Below are positions 42,607-54,193 of a stretch of DNA of 64,000 nucleotides, one piece after another. How positions within the stretch are numbered: position 1 is the stretch's first letter; each line of letters opens with the position of its first letter. The notes below the pieces were generated by a model, which did not search any database, was not told the origin of the DNA, and was given only the letters and a program-made list of their open reading frames with translations. The position numbers and the translations under genes are program-made. Source of the stretch: Petrosia ficiformis (Eukaryota > Porifera > Demospongiae > Haplosclerida > Petrosiidae); contig OX345636.1 of NCBI GenBank assembly GCA_947044365.1, positions 10,374,001 to 10,438,000 of the forward strand, in the 5' to 3' direction.

Positions 42607-43123
42607 ATGTAGATACAGTATACTACAAATGCCATTCTACTTTCTTTCCCATGGAGAATAATCATGAAAATATAATTTTACAAACTTCATGAGATTAGTA
42701 CATTAAGGATACTAACTACATGTACATTATACTAAATAAATTATAAGCTGATATACATGTACTAAAATTAATACAAATCTATTACAATTCAAAATCAGTT
42801 ATAGTGTTTGGAATTAATAGTGTAGGTATCATATACAGTATATATATACATATATATATATATATACATATATTATATGCTTTAATTAGCAGGTTATCTA
42901 CAGCCATATAAAGTAATGAAAGAAATCAAATAAATGCAACAGTTAGTTTAGCTGGACAAATCAAACCACAACATTATACAACCCAGAGTAACTAAACCAT
43001 TCAACATTATACAACCCAGAGTAACTCAACCATTAAATGATATTACCCCCTAACTATATGTAGTATGTTTACATAAATTGGAATCCCGTCAGGTGCTATA
43101 TGGCGGGTTCAACATGATAAATG
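42607..43123. other. Intergenic with (TA)n and a 43-bp direct repeat
   Basis: 42836-42876 is a TATATA-rich tract. CATTATACAACCCAGAGTAACT occurs twice at 42971-43035 as a short tandem duplication. No gene. Confidence 0.6.
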
Positions 43124-43930
43124 TCTACAATAGAGTACTTTGTACAAAGACTGCTAAATGTCCAGTATTCATGCACATTTTGAATTAGAATGTATAAGTC
43201 CAGGGTTTCATTTAGGGGGTGGGGGGGGGGGGGGAAGGGGGGGTGGGGGCATTCGCCCCCCCCCCCCCCCATTGGGAATTTGGTTGCCCAAAAATATTTT
43301 AATGTTAATAGTTAGCTGAATACAACTCAAAAAAAAAACAACAACAAAACTTAAGTAGTTCAACCTAAACTGCTATTCTTATACTCTTTCTGTTCCGTAC
43401 ATCTACAATGTCTTCAAGGTCACTATCTGTCAGTTTGTCTGGGGACTCAATTTTGGGTTTAGATTCCAAAAATAGTATTTCAAACAGTTACATCATTGTG
43501 GTCTGAAAATGAACCAGAAATGACCTCAGATAGTGTAACACCAAAAAATCCCTGGGGGAGCATGCCCCCAGACCCCCCTAGGCAGTTGCTGTGCAGAGCA
43601 CACCAAACCTATACATCGCCCCCCCCCCCCCCCCCCCCCCCAAATTTCGCCGCATTCAAATTTTGCCCCCCCTTGGCAAGCTTTCTAAATCAAAGCCTGT
43701 TAAAGTCTACAATAGAGTACTTTGTACAAAGACTGCTAAATGTCCAGTCTTCATGCACATTTCAAATTAGAATGTATAAGTCTACAATAGAGTACTTTGT
43801 ACAAAGACTGCTAAATGTCCAGTCTTCATGCACATTTCAAATTAGAATGTATAAGTCTACAATAGAGTACTTTGTACAAAGACTGCTAAATGTCCAGTCT
43901 TCATGCACATTTCAAATTAGAATGTATAAA
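43124..43930. repeat. 75-bp tandem repeat interrupted by a MITE
   Basis: Units beginning TCTACAATAGAGTACTTTGT start at 43124, 43706, 43781 and 43856. The last three are nearly identical and in register; the first is separated from them by the element at 43201-43699. The plus-strand open frame across them is a by-product of the 75-bp period. Confidence 0.9.
43201..43699. mobile_element. hAT-like MITE with G- and C-homopolymers, 499 bp
   Basis: Ends CAGGGTTTCATTTAG and CTAAATCAAAGCCTG are inverted repeats; flanks TATAAGTC and TTAAAGTC match at six of eight bases and coincide with the junction of two 75-bp tandem units. Inside are a 14-base G run with more G tracts (43219-43250), a C run (43255-43270) and another C run of about 20 (43619-43640). 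Confidence 0.75.
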
Positions 43931-44430
43931 TATGTGTTCTATTGCTGTTTGTAACTGGAGAAGGGTAATTGTTACTAGTAATTATAGTAATAATTTATTA
44001 TTTTTATTACGTAAAAAGTGTGCTATCCCATAAACTAAACTAAATTATATATTAATTGAAAAAAAAACTATAACTAACTACAGTACATTTATTTAACTAA
44101 AACACTTTTAGTTAGTCTAATATTATATATTATATAGATACACATGTACATGTACATGTAACTATTATAACTACATGTATTACAAAAATTAAACTAGAAG
44201 TGGTGATTATTCCAGTATAACAATAATTCATTGTCCATTTCAAAGGTATCAATCCCTAGAAAGTGTAATAATGCAACTCTTCCTGTAAATTAAATATTAT
44301 TGGCTTCAAGTGGATAAATAGCAAGATTAACATTTATTATGAACGTGGTAATTAAGTTATGGCTTTTAGTGTGGACTGTCACATTATGATTTAATGAGTA
44401 GTATTGTACCTATACATGTAAAAATATACA
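43931..44430. other. Intergenic, nothing recognised
   Basis: AT-rich; AACTAAAACACTTTTAGTTAG at 44094-44116 is a small palindrome related to the element that follows. Confidence 0.4.
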
Positions 44431-44702
44431 ATTTAGTGTTGTTTTAGTTTGACAATAATGACCACTTTTAGTTACAGTTTACTATGTCTAGTTGCTTAAA
44501 CTAGTTTTACTAAGGTCTTACTGCATGTGTAAAAGGGTTTTAGTTTTAGTTAACTAACTAAAAGTGCCCATTGTTAGCCAACTTTCATTTTAGTTAGTTG
44601 TAGGTATTCTGTAATTTAGTTATAGTTTAGTTAACTAAAAGTCAAAATGCCTTACTAAAAGGGGTTTGAGTTATAGACTATAATTAACTAAAACATCACT
44701 AA
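44431..44702. mobile_element. Palindromic TTAGTT-rich MITE
   Basis: Left TTTAGTGTTGTTTTAGTTTG and right AATTAACTAAAACATCACTAA are inverted repeats; the interior repeats TTAGTTAACTAAAAG. No coding capacity. Confidence 0.6.
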
Positions 44703-44769
44703 TGCGCATATATAGGCAAGTAGTATAGGTCAGATACAGTTAAGTTTTAAACTTCATATATACATGTAT

Positions 44770-45146
44770 CAGTGCCTCCAACTAGACATTACTCATTTCA
44801 GTATAATATTCATAATCTTAAGTATTTTTATGAAATTTTTCAAAGCAAAATATATAAAATATGCATCTCTTCACTTATTCAGCTGGTCCTGGTCAATTTA
44901 GTTGTATGTTTAGTCTTCTTTCTGGCAGGTACACTGACATCAGTATCACTAACTATAACACAGTTTATACTACTAGCTGTAGACTCACTACTAGAGGCTT
45001 TACTAGATGCTGAACTACTACTGAAAGACACTTCCATGTTTTTAGTCAGAGCACATGCACTTTCCATACTTTTAGTGTAATTTTCCATATTTCGCATTCA
45101 GTGTAATAATTTTGTAGAATGAGAATCCTTTTAGTTGGAGGCACTG
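44770..45146. mobile_element. TIR element, 377 bp, with partial duplicated right end
   Basis: CAGTGCCTCCAACTA at the left is exactly inverted at the right (TAGTTGGAGGCACTG). About 82 bp including the right end are tandemly duplicated at 45105-45268. The minus strand at 44880-45097 carries a Ser-rich, basic frame (SVPARKKTKHTTK) that could be a transposase N-terminal remnant but is not diagnostic. Confidence 0.65.
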
Positions 45147-45292
45147 ATATAGCACTATTTTATGGTAGAAACAGATTGATACAAGTAATAATTTTGTATA
45201 ATGAGAATCCGTTTAGTTGGAGGCACTAATATAGCACTATTTTACAGTAGAAACAGATTGATACAACACTTAGAATCATATTTTTTAAGAAA

Positions 45293-45486
45293 CAGTATAT
45301 GTAAATAAAATGTCACCATACAGTAACAGTAATTATCTTAGTTCTACTGTCAGTATAGTACAGTAATACTGTGGTGTTGAATTGACAAGTACATCAATTA
45401 CTGTTAAAACTACTGTTGAACTACTGTAGTGTGGAAATGAAACTACTGAGTAATTACTGTACTGTATGACAACTATTTATTGACTT
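45293..45486. mobile_element. Palindromic MITE family A, further copy
   Basis: GTAAATAAAATGTCACCATACAG at the left and its approximate inverse at the right (TACTGTATGACAACTATTTATTGAC). The central parts match 37453-37626 in reverse orientation. Confidence 0.65.
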
Positions 45487-47486
45487 CTACTGTATTTCCA
45501 TTTTTCCTAGTACTTTGTGAGTTCATTTTCTAACAGTAGCTTGTCATGTACATGTCCATGAACATAATATACACATACTACAAAAATGATCAATATAGGC
45601 AGTTTTAGTATAAGCATAACCTAGTACAGGGGAAATACTAATAAGAAAATAGGTTGAAGTAAAATTAAGTTATGTTTCAACTTTCAAGTGGACTGTCACA
45701 ATAGCATTTTAATTATAGAATTAGAAGACAACTATGTTCTGGTTTGTGAAGTGATGTAAACATAATCCCTCTAAGTAGAACAAGCAAATACATACATACA
45801 TACGCATATAAATACATACATACATACATATATACATACATAGTTTACATACATATATATACACACATGCATGCATTCATATATACCTGCATGTAATACA
45901 CATGCCCGAAGTACATGTATAATATATTATAATGGGAAAATGTATGGTGTATAATGTATTTAGAACATTACTTATAATAACTATAGTAATCAGATATGAT
46001 AAGCAGACAAAAACAATATTTCATATTGCTATGAGATTATAATTCTGAATAGACACTTCCTTTAATGCTGTATTAAAAGTGAAACATTTTCAATATCATT
46101 ACAATTAATAAGACTGGTTTACAAAGATCCAATCAAATCGATCATTGAGTTCATTTATACCTTGAGTCCTTGACCTCAGAAAAATTTCCATAACTTTAGT
46201 TCAGAATGACCAGGAATCCTTTTCCAGCACCATTATTTTTATATACCCATTCTATTTTTATGTGTGTTTGTAAAATTTCAATCCATTGCTTCATTGTTGA
46301 GTTACAGTATAATCATGTATTAACCATATGACATTAAACTACACACTATATTACACATAAAGTCAGCAAATATTAACTTTGAGGTCATTAAGAATAGATT
46401 TGTAGAAGGACGTGTGGATGTTGTAAACAGCTATATAATGTGGTGTGGCTTGTTAGAGTTTGAAGCATTTATAGAGTAGTACACACACACTATCTGTTGA
46501 GAAATGTTTGGACATACTGACAGGAAATGGTGTATTTTGATCAATCAGACAGATATTATGAGGCTTCTGGCTATTATTGCTAGCATTACAAAGAAGGATC
46601 AACTATTTGGTGGTGATTTTCTTTATTCCAACATTTCTACCTCTACTATTATACATTACAATATACATGTATGTGTGACCACTTTTTGTGGGTTATAATG
46701 ATAATTACTGTGTGATGGTAATTAACAACTGTTGCAATAATTAAACTAAATTAATTTACAATACAATATTAAATAACTATGGCTTCAAAAAGGATCTTTG
46801 TATATATGATTCCAACAAATCTCACTATTTTATAATTTTAGGTTATAATCACATATACATGTATAACAAGCAAAAAGTTGTTTTTTTTTCATGTATTGTA
46901 GCTATATTAAACTAACCTACTTGTGTAATACTTACACAAACCACAGAATGCAAATAATGTTATGATTGACATACAACCTCATAACACTAACAATGTCTCT
47001 ACACATATTATAATTCTTATACTATATAAATACAACAATATTTTGTGCTTGGTTATATGAAGCAAGATAGCTTTGCAGTGACCATCCATCATTGTTGTTG
47101 GACTATATAGGTGTCTCTACAATAATGTACATGTGTACAGTGAAACTTTATAATGTGGACACCATTGGGACCAGCTCAAAGTGTCCTTTTATAGAGGTGT
47201 CCTTATTTCAGAGGTTATTTATAAATTTTCTGAAAAAATGTAATTTACATAATGATGTAAATTGAAGCCACATAACTTGCCTACCTGAAAATTAACACTT
47301 AAAAAAAGTGAGGCTGTTATCTGTAACTTAATTATAATACATACCCAGCCCACAGAGAGAATATTTACATTGATAACTCAGGTTGGGAGTGTCTAAACAA
47401 AACTATGTGCTTCTTGATTATTTAACCATTAATTAATTTCTTAATAAATAAAAAAAGGGTGTGTGTAAGCTTGTTAAATCATATTT
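45487..47486. other. Intergenic, with dispersed repeats
   Basis: 45785-45870 is (CATA)n; 46180-46400 is repeat family B in reverse; 47138-47232 (ACAGTGAAACTTTATAATGT..GGACC..AAAGTGTCC) looks like the end of a Tc1/pogo-class MITE. The frame at 46504-46698 has no recognised product. Confidence 0.5.
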
Positions 47487-47488
47487 AT

Positions 47489-47605
<117 letters not shown>

Positions 47606-48259
47606 ACACATAGTATGGTACACCTGCTTTAAAGAATTTGTGCCTAACTGATAATAAATACTATTTTCAGCTAATTAACATTCCTTTTCACTATTCATAA
47701 AAATATGCACTTTTATTGTGTGAACAAACTCTTGACACTTTGGCTCTCAAGCTATTGAGTGAATACAACTATACAATCAAAACATTGTGTAACTCAAGTG
47801 GGTACTGTCAGGTAAAATGTTGTTTTTTTTATAAATTTAATACACATTACTCCATATCGAATGTTTTACAGAAACATAGTCGCATATAAACAAGGTTTTA
47901 ACAAAGTAAATTTGGCTATGGAAACTATAGAAAATTGTGTTTAGTACAGATAGTATGAATCTTGGTATAAGATATGTGCATGTGTGTGTGCGATGAACAA
48001 GAATATAATTATTACAATTTATGATTACCTACTTCAAATCCCATGCAACAGAAGATATTATTATAATAATTAATCTTTCATTTTCATATCATTTATGGTA
48101 AAGAATTAAAGATCTCAAAAATATTTAAAAAAAAACATAGCTTCTCTATCAATACACACACAGCAGGTACACTGTTCTTAAAATGTAATCGTTTCATCCA
48201 GCACGATGAGAGTTGTGTCAATTTACGTATTATACACAAAAAGCTAAGATAACTATTTT

Positions 48260-48296
<37 letters not shown>

Positions 48297-50747
48297 GAAT
48301 AGGATACAAAATTTATACACAAAAAGCTTACCTGATAATCAACAATCACACAATTCGATCTCCTAGCTTTTTAATGTGTACAACAGATCTTGGCGGCGGT
48401 CTAAAAATGGACAACCACAATAAAGTGTCTTCCTTTACACTTTCTCTCCGTCTACAACAGGCAAAGTGATAAAGAATTTTAAAAGCTATAATGTCTAGGA
48501 CAAACTCACAAGACGACACCAGGCAAATGTGTTTGTCTCGATACTGTACTTCCTCGTAGATTAATTATCAATATAATACTAAACTGATAAGTAAGGCGAT
48601 CGATCACATCAAAGGAATGTGAAGATAATCCAGTAAAGGTTCGCCTCTTTGAAACAACACTAGAGTTAACTTTCTCAAATTCCTCACTTAGTTACCGGAA
48701 GCTTATTTGTGTAGTACAAGTCACAATACGTTTTAAGTTGGTTATACGACAAATAATATACATCTTATTCCGAAGTATTGTTATACTTTACGTGTATATA
48801 ATGTAGCCCTTAATTACAAAACAGGCTCAATTAACCATGTCAATCAAGCCACGTGTTTAAAGCGGTCAGACAAATATTCACGTGATGTATACTTAGGAAA
48901 CACGTGATTGTTATTATAATCATGCAGTATACTGTTAACGGAAGTATAATAATTATAATAACTATATAATAGCTGAAATTGCGGAAATAAATTGAGTCTT
49001 GTGTGTGAATGAATGAAGCAGTTGAACTTGAACATCATCGAAGCGAAGTGGTCACGTACTGATATCAGTCAAACTGGAAGCACAAGAGCATGTAACTATA
49101 ATTATATATATCAAAGTAATAATTGTACTGCTATCACTGTAAGGAACATGAGCATGTTTATTTAATTAACTATAATTATAATATTATATATAGCCAGTAT
49201 CATTGAAGCTGCTATTGCACTGGATGCATGTTTGTTTAACTATAATTTTATATATCATAGTCCAATTATTATATTGTATGTATAGTATATAGCTAACTAT
49301 AAGAGGATACCTGATAGACTTCTATAGATTGTCTATTGCCATATTTAGTTTACTACTGTGCACAGTCACAGCATCATATAGTGCACAATGAGTTATATTC
49401 CAGCCCACTGTAAAAAATCTTATTTTTGTATTAATTATATATACATAGTAGCCAGCTATATATGATCACTCATTCATATTGATTCTCAAACATGGATTCA
49501 TTATTCTTTGAAAATATTTCAGCAATGTAACTGAAACCTGTTAAGGAACTCCTTATGTAGTGTAGATCACTAACTACTAATCTTCTCTTGTTGGCAGCTA
49601 AAGTTATACATAGCTTTAAAGTAGTTTTAGCACATAGCTAGGCATAGGAATGCCATCATCAATAAAATATCAAAAGTCTGTCATTATATACATGTACGTA
49701 TATGTATTAATATTAATTGGAAGAGTATAGGCATGTATAAAATTATAAACATGGTTGTAACAGAACTGGTTTTATTATGTTCTATGACTCTCAACTTTAA
49801 CTAACTTTTATACGAAATACATCCATTTATATATAAAATCAAAAGAGCTTTCTAGAACATGTGATAATATCTATTCATACGAAAATCAAAAGAGCTTTCT
49901 AGAACATAGGTAATTAAACAAGTATATTGACCTAAAGGTGTAAACTATATAGATCAGAGATTACATCATTACATTATTTTAAACACATTTCACCAAAAAT
50001 GTGTAGAGTCTACTGATACAGAAATAATAATATTAACACATACAGTACCTCTACAGAAACAAACAAACAGTCTATCCAGAATTCCCATCTCAAAATGTAG
50101 CCCCATTATTTAAAACATCTTTGTAGTGCTCCTAACAATGTTAACACTTGTAGTTATCTTACAGAGCAGACTTAAAGTGTATTATTAAGATAAATTACTG
50201 TTTCACTGTTACTCTTTACTAAACAATTTCACTTTAGGTGCTGTCATTCACAAAAGAATTAATTGTTTAAATATAACACCTTACAGAAATATTAGTAACG
50301 TGTTTATGTAGGGAAAACAAAGTATTTTTAATTATCAGTGAAATAATCATTAAACAAATTCTCACAATAACACAAAAACAACAAAATTAAACCTCAACTA
50401 AAAATCATATTTTTATTTCTCTAGATCTGTTCAATGTGTTCAAGATTTACAATACCACCAGTCTAGATCTAGTATTCTACTTTGCTTTCTTTTTGGGCCA
50501 ATTTAAGAAAGATAATTAATCAGTAGCTAGAGTTGTTAGGTTATACCTAGGAAACTCAACTAATACTTTCGGAACAAACATGGTGTGAAGAAAAATAAAA
50601 TTATAAAGCTTATTATCGGAATTATGCAACAACCTTAAAAAAATTTTATAAATTAAAAAAAAAACAATAGTATATATGTAATAGCAATATTATTATTATT
50701 CAAACACATCACATCATTATATATAGCACTATGAAAGATGTTTAAAT
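47606..50747. other. Intergenic, nothing firmly recognised
   Basis: A (TA)n tract lies at 48264-48293. 48340-48700 is richer in G+C than its surroundings (GGCGGCGG, several unique motifs) and could be a promoter or 5' UTR, but no coding exon with plausible splicing could be attached. 49820-49905 holds a direct repeat (AAAATCAAAAGAGCTTTCTAGAACAT). The part next to 50747 is the 3' flank of the TRIM gene. Confidence 0.4.
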
Positions 50748-52814
50748 CTACAACACTACCAGTCTATTATTCCATGTGTCACTAACATACACATGGCCTA
50801 ATACATCTACTGTTATGCCACAAGGCCTATTAAATTCTCCAATATTGTCACCGCCATAATTGCCAAAACAATGTATGAAGTGTCCATTAATATCGAACAA
50901 TGAGATACGATTACTGTCAATCTCAGTGACATATATTAGGTTGTTAACATCTACAGCAATGGATGTGGGTTTTTTAAGTTGACGAGACCCAATCTTTGAG
51001 ACGTACTGACCTGCAGTTGTGAACCTCTTTATGCAGTTATTTCCAAAATCTGCAACACACAAACATCCTTCATTATCAAACGTCACATCATATGGAGAGT
51101 TGAATTGTTTTCCTGATGAACCATTCTTACCAAAACTATGAGAGTATGTGAAGTTGTTATTGAGGACTTGAATGCGATGATTTGATGTATCAGCAATGAA
51201 TATCTGTCCTGTTGTGGGAAGAACTGCAATACCTCTAGGAGTGTTGAACTGAAGAATATCACTGCCAGGTTTCCCTACCGTCATAACACATTCACCTTCA
51301 AATGTTAGTTTCTGTATTTGATTCTCATCGGTTACTAAAATGTGCCCATCATTGGATAAGGCAACTCCACAAGGATAAAAGAATTCACCTTTAAATTTCT
51401 TTGTTCCTATGCCAAATGACCTCACTTTTCTTCCCTCCTTGTTTAGTACTGTGATGCAGTCAGCACCAAACTCAGATATTATGATTTCTCCATTCTCTGT
51501 GACATTTACACCATGTGGCATATTTAGCTCCGGTATAATTTTCATTATTTTACCTTTCATCTCGGGGGAGGGTGTGACAGGGATAGTAATGGGACTACTA
51601 AAGATATTTATTCCTCCTAATTGTACTGTCAAATCATGATTTCCCTCGTTATGTGGTGTAAAGGTTATATCATAGTTTCCTGACTGAGTTTCATTAATAT
51701 CATACGCTATGTATTCACCGTCTTGAGGTGAGGAGAATTCACAAGACATGAGGGAAGTAGGAATTGAGAAGGGTGATCCGTCATGACTTTGAAGGTTGAG
51801 CAAAGTAGTAGATTTCTTACCGACATAGCAAGGTTTCCTGGTAAGAACTGGTTTACCAAAGCTGCCATACTCTAATTTGCCAATACCGTCATATTTATCA
51901 GCATATGTGATGAATGTAATAGTAGCCTCTTCGATAGGTTGGAATACTATAGGGTTGATATTTTGATTTAGTACTTCCATATGTTGTACCATCTGCTGTT
52001 TCTCTCCTAGTACCTGCTGTTGACTCCCATATATCAAGCTTTGTTCTATAAATTCTTCACAACTTCTTAGCTGACTCAGGGCTCTCTCTGCCTCATCTCT
52101 CTGTTTAGTTATTAATTGAATCTTCTGTTGTACAACGGTGTCTACCTGTTGAAGTAACTGCCTCTCTGACTGTTGAACTACGTCTATGATTACTTCAGCT
52201 TGTGCATGAATATCTTTCTTGATATCTTCCCCCTGCTTGGTGACTTCCCTCTCTCGACTGATGAGATTACTCACTGCTATATTAATGTCAGCTACATTCA
52301 TTTTCACTGATGTGAGGCTAACTCCTATCTCTTCAAGAAGACCAGGATAACATTCTGTAATCAGTTCATATCTGTGATTTTTATGGGATTGGCTAAATGT
52401 ACAATCTCGACAGATAAGCTCTTGACAGGTTTCACAGTAGACTTTGAGTGACTCCTTGTGATTGTTACACTTCATATCTCCATCCTCATTCAACGGAAGT
52501 AGCTTATAAGCATTGTCAGCTAATTCTTGTACACTAATAATCTCATGTGTAAGAAAGGGTTGCCATCCATTATGTGTACAAAGACATTCTGGACACAAAA
52601 ACTGACTGCACTGCTTACAATACCCATTAGCAGAGTTATCTTTTTCATGACAGTTATTACAAGAAACCTTTGAGCCTGTGGATACATCCTTTATCATATT
52701 CCGCAATTGAAAGAGGCTATTAATGAGAAAAGCAGTAGGAAGGTCGGTGATTCCTGTTTCAGGGAGCTGTGTGGATTTACAACAGGAAGGACAGCTAACG
52801 AAATACTTAACTCC
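50748..52814 (-). CDS. TRIM-NHL protein A, exon 2 (B-boxes, coiled coil, filamin, NHL)
   Basis: This 689-codon exon joins in phase 0 (acceptor ttaattaacag) to the RING exon at 53073-52924; the protein is 738 aa. It starts by completing the RING (CPSC). Then B-box 1 (CNNC..CKQCSQFLCPEC, about residues 105-150), B-box 2 (CNNH..CETC..CRDC..H..H, about 170-210), a coiled coil (about 220-340), a filamin/ABP280-type repeat (about 375-475; GSPFSIP.., NYDITFTPHNEGNHDLTV) and about six NHL repeats to the end (PHGVNVTENGEIIISEFG..; GITVDVLGHVYVSDTWNNRL). The order equals TRIM2/TRIM3/TRIM71 (LIN-41) proteins: E3 ubiquitin ligases in which the propeller binds RNA or protein. Orthology to one member cannot be assigned. 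Confidence 0.93.
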   Translation of the reverse strand, partial: GVKYFVSCPSCCKSTQLPETGITDLPTAFLINSLFQLRNMIKDVSTGSKVSCNNCHEKDNSANGYCKQCSQFLCPECLCTHNGWQPFLTHEIISVQELADNAYKLLPLNEDGDMKCNNHKESLKVYCETCQELICRDCTFSQSHKNHRYELITECYPGLLEEIGVSLTSVKMNVADINIAVSNLISREREVTKQGEDIKKDIHAQAEVIIDVVQQSERQLLQQVDTVVQQKIQLITKQRDEAERALSQLRSCEEFIEQSLIYGSQQQVLGEKQQMVQHMEVLNQNINPIVFQPIEEATITFITYADKYDGIGKLEYGSFGKPVLTRKPCYVGKKSTTLLNLQSHDGSPFSIPTSLMSCEFSSPQDGEYIAYDINETQSGNYDITFTPHNEGNHDLTVQLGGINIFSSPITIPVTPSPEMKGKIMKIIPELNMPHGVNVTENGEIIISEFGADCITVLNKEGRKVRSFGIGTKKFKGEFFYPCGVALSNDGHILVTDENQIQKLTFEGECVMTVGKPGSDILQFNTPRGIAVLPTTGQIFIADTSNHRIQVLNNNFTYSHSFGKNGSSGKQFNSPYDVTFDNEGCLCVADFGNNCIKRFTTAGQYVSKIGSRQLKKPTSIAVDVNNLIYVTEIDSNRISLFDINGHFIHCFGNYGGDNIGEFNRPCGITVDVLGHVYVSDTWNNRLVVL

Positions 52815-52923
52815 CTGTTAATTAAGAAAAAAGCAATATTATTGTATATAGAGAAAGGGTCTGTGTTTCTGTGTGTGTGCCCGTGTGTTTGTGATGAGTG
52901 TGTGCTTGTATGTGTGCGTTTAC

Positions 52924-53073
52924 CTTTTGTTTTGGTAGTTGTTCAATACATTTTAAACAAAATGAATGAAGACATGTTAGGGTCTTGGGTTTAGTGTACA
53001 AATCCAAACAAACACTACATCTCAGTTGTTCATCAAGTACTTTAAGAGCAGCTGTAGAAGATTGCTCTGTCAT
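52924..53073 (-). CDS. TRIM-NHL protein A, exon 1 (RING)
   Basis: ATG at 53073; 50 codons ending LPKQK|gtaaac. Contains LRCSVCLDLYTKPKTLTCLHSFCLKCIEQ split in the RING pattern C-x2-C..C-x-H-x2-C-x2-C; the last pair (CPSC) is on exon 2. RING fingers recruit E2 ubiquitin-conjugating enzymes. The intron is only 109 bp and includes a GT-rich tract. Confidence 0.9.
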
Positions 53074-54193
53074 CTTTAATTTAGATGTTGACCTTATAAT
53101 AAACTTATTAACAATAGTATAGTATATCGTACTAAAACAACTGAGAATAAGATGTTATACTAACAAATAGCAGCACTTTGATATATTAAAATTTGGTATA
53201 TTCAGTGAAGCTTTTAAGGTAATTAAGCATGGTCCCACTTTTTTAATCTTGTGTTAAATCATACATGTCTGGCACACACCCACACCTATATATGCATAAA
53301 TTCTAAATCAGATCATTATGACTGCAGTAAGAACACATAACAAGACAGCACCTATCTAAACCTGCGATCCATATGAAGTTTGCAAACAATGAAGTCAGCT
53401 AGCAGGGTACCAGTATACCTAACAATAAACTGAGCAACTTCGGCTGTTAAAGTGTCATGTCAACCTTGCTTGCACACATTTTTTGCCATTGACATTTTTC
53501 TGTCAATAAATGATAATTCTCTCCTCTGTTTGGCCAACTGCATAATAATAATAATTTAAGAGATATTAAAGACTGCAATGATGGACCTCTTTCTTGAATC
53601 TATTACTGTATGTTTCATTGTGGAAATTGACTTTCAGTCTCTACCTATAATAGTCAAAAGTTCCCGGCAACCTCTTAATAAGGCCTTCGCTCGGCGAAGG
53701 GTGTGGCCGCGCCAGAAACTGAAGTATGGTGCTGCATTCTCAAAGCCTGGGATTTCGATCACGAATATGTGGAAAAGACTATGGCAACATTGCCTTTCAA
53801 GACTGGCTTCTGACAGTTTGAATCCTGCCAGCGAGGTATGTAGCTTATAATCAGCCATTTTGAAGTTCGGCATTGGCGGCCGCGAGGCAGCAGCCAGATT
53901 ACCAGCTCATTCCCGGCCCCAGAGCATGGGCGACTGGGGACGAGCCTCTTCATTCAAAACTTTTACAATTTAGTTTATAGGAAAACTCAGCTAAGGAACT
54001 GCCACATTTAGAGCAAACATAATTATAGTGTATACCATCACTTATGTATGGCCAAACCAAGTTGTACAAATTTATTGTAGCGAAGCAATAATACAAACAA
54101 CATAAATAGTATTAAAAACAAAACAACACTAATAAATTATTACTGATTATTCAAACAAAACAATAAACATATCACACTGAAAAGTGATTAAAT
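53074..54193. other. Spacer between the two TRIM genes
   Basis: 53074-53500 holds the 5' flank of TRIM A, without an obvious TATA box. 53650-53950 is a G+C-richer segment ending GGGGACGAGCC, similar to the termini of the fold-back element at 56607-56829 (GGGGACGAGAC), so it is probably a transposon-derived repeat. Confidence 0.45.

Noticed and set aside
43496..43954. 152-codon plus-strand frame with a repeated segment
   Set aside because: The repeat is the 75-bp tandem DNA repeat (multiple of three), preceded by a poly-C tract inside a MITE; there is no domain or splice support.
44879..45097. Ser-rich minus-strand protein with a basic motif
   Set aside because: It is confined to a TIR element with no detectable domain; listed only within that element.
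46504..46698. 64-codon plus-strand frame
   Set aside because: No recognisable domain, no splice context, AT-rich repeat surroundings.
53578..53953. Overlapping frames on both strands between the TRIM genes
   Set aside because: The segment resembles transposon ends in composition and termini; there are no splice or domain signals.
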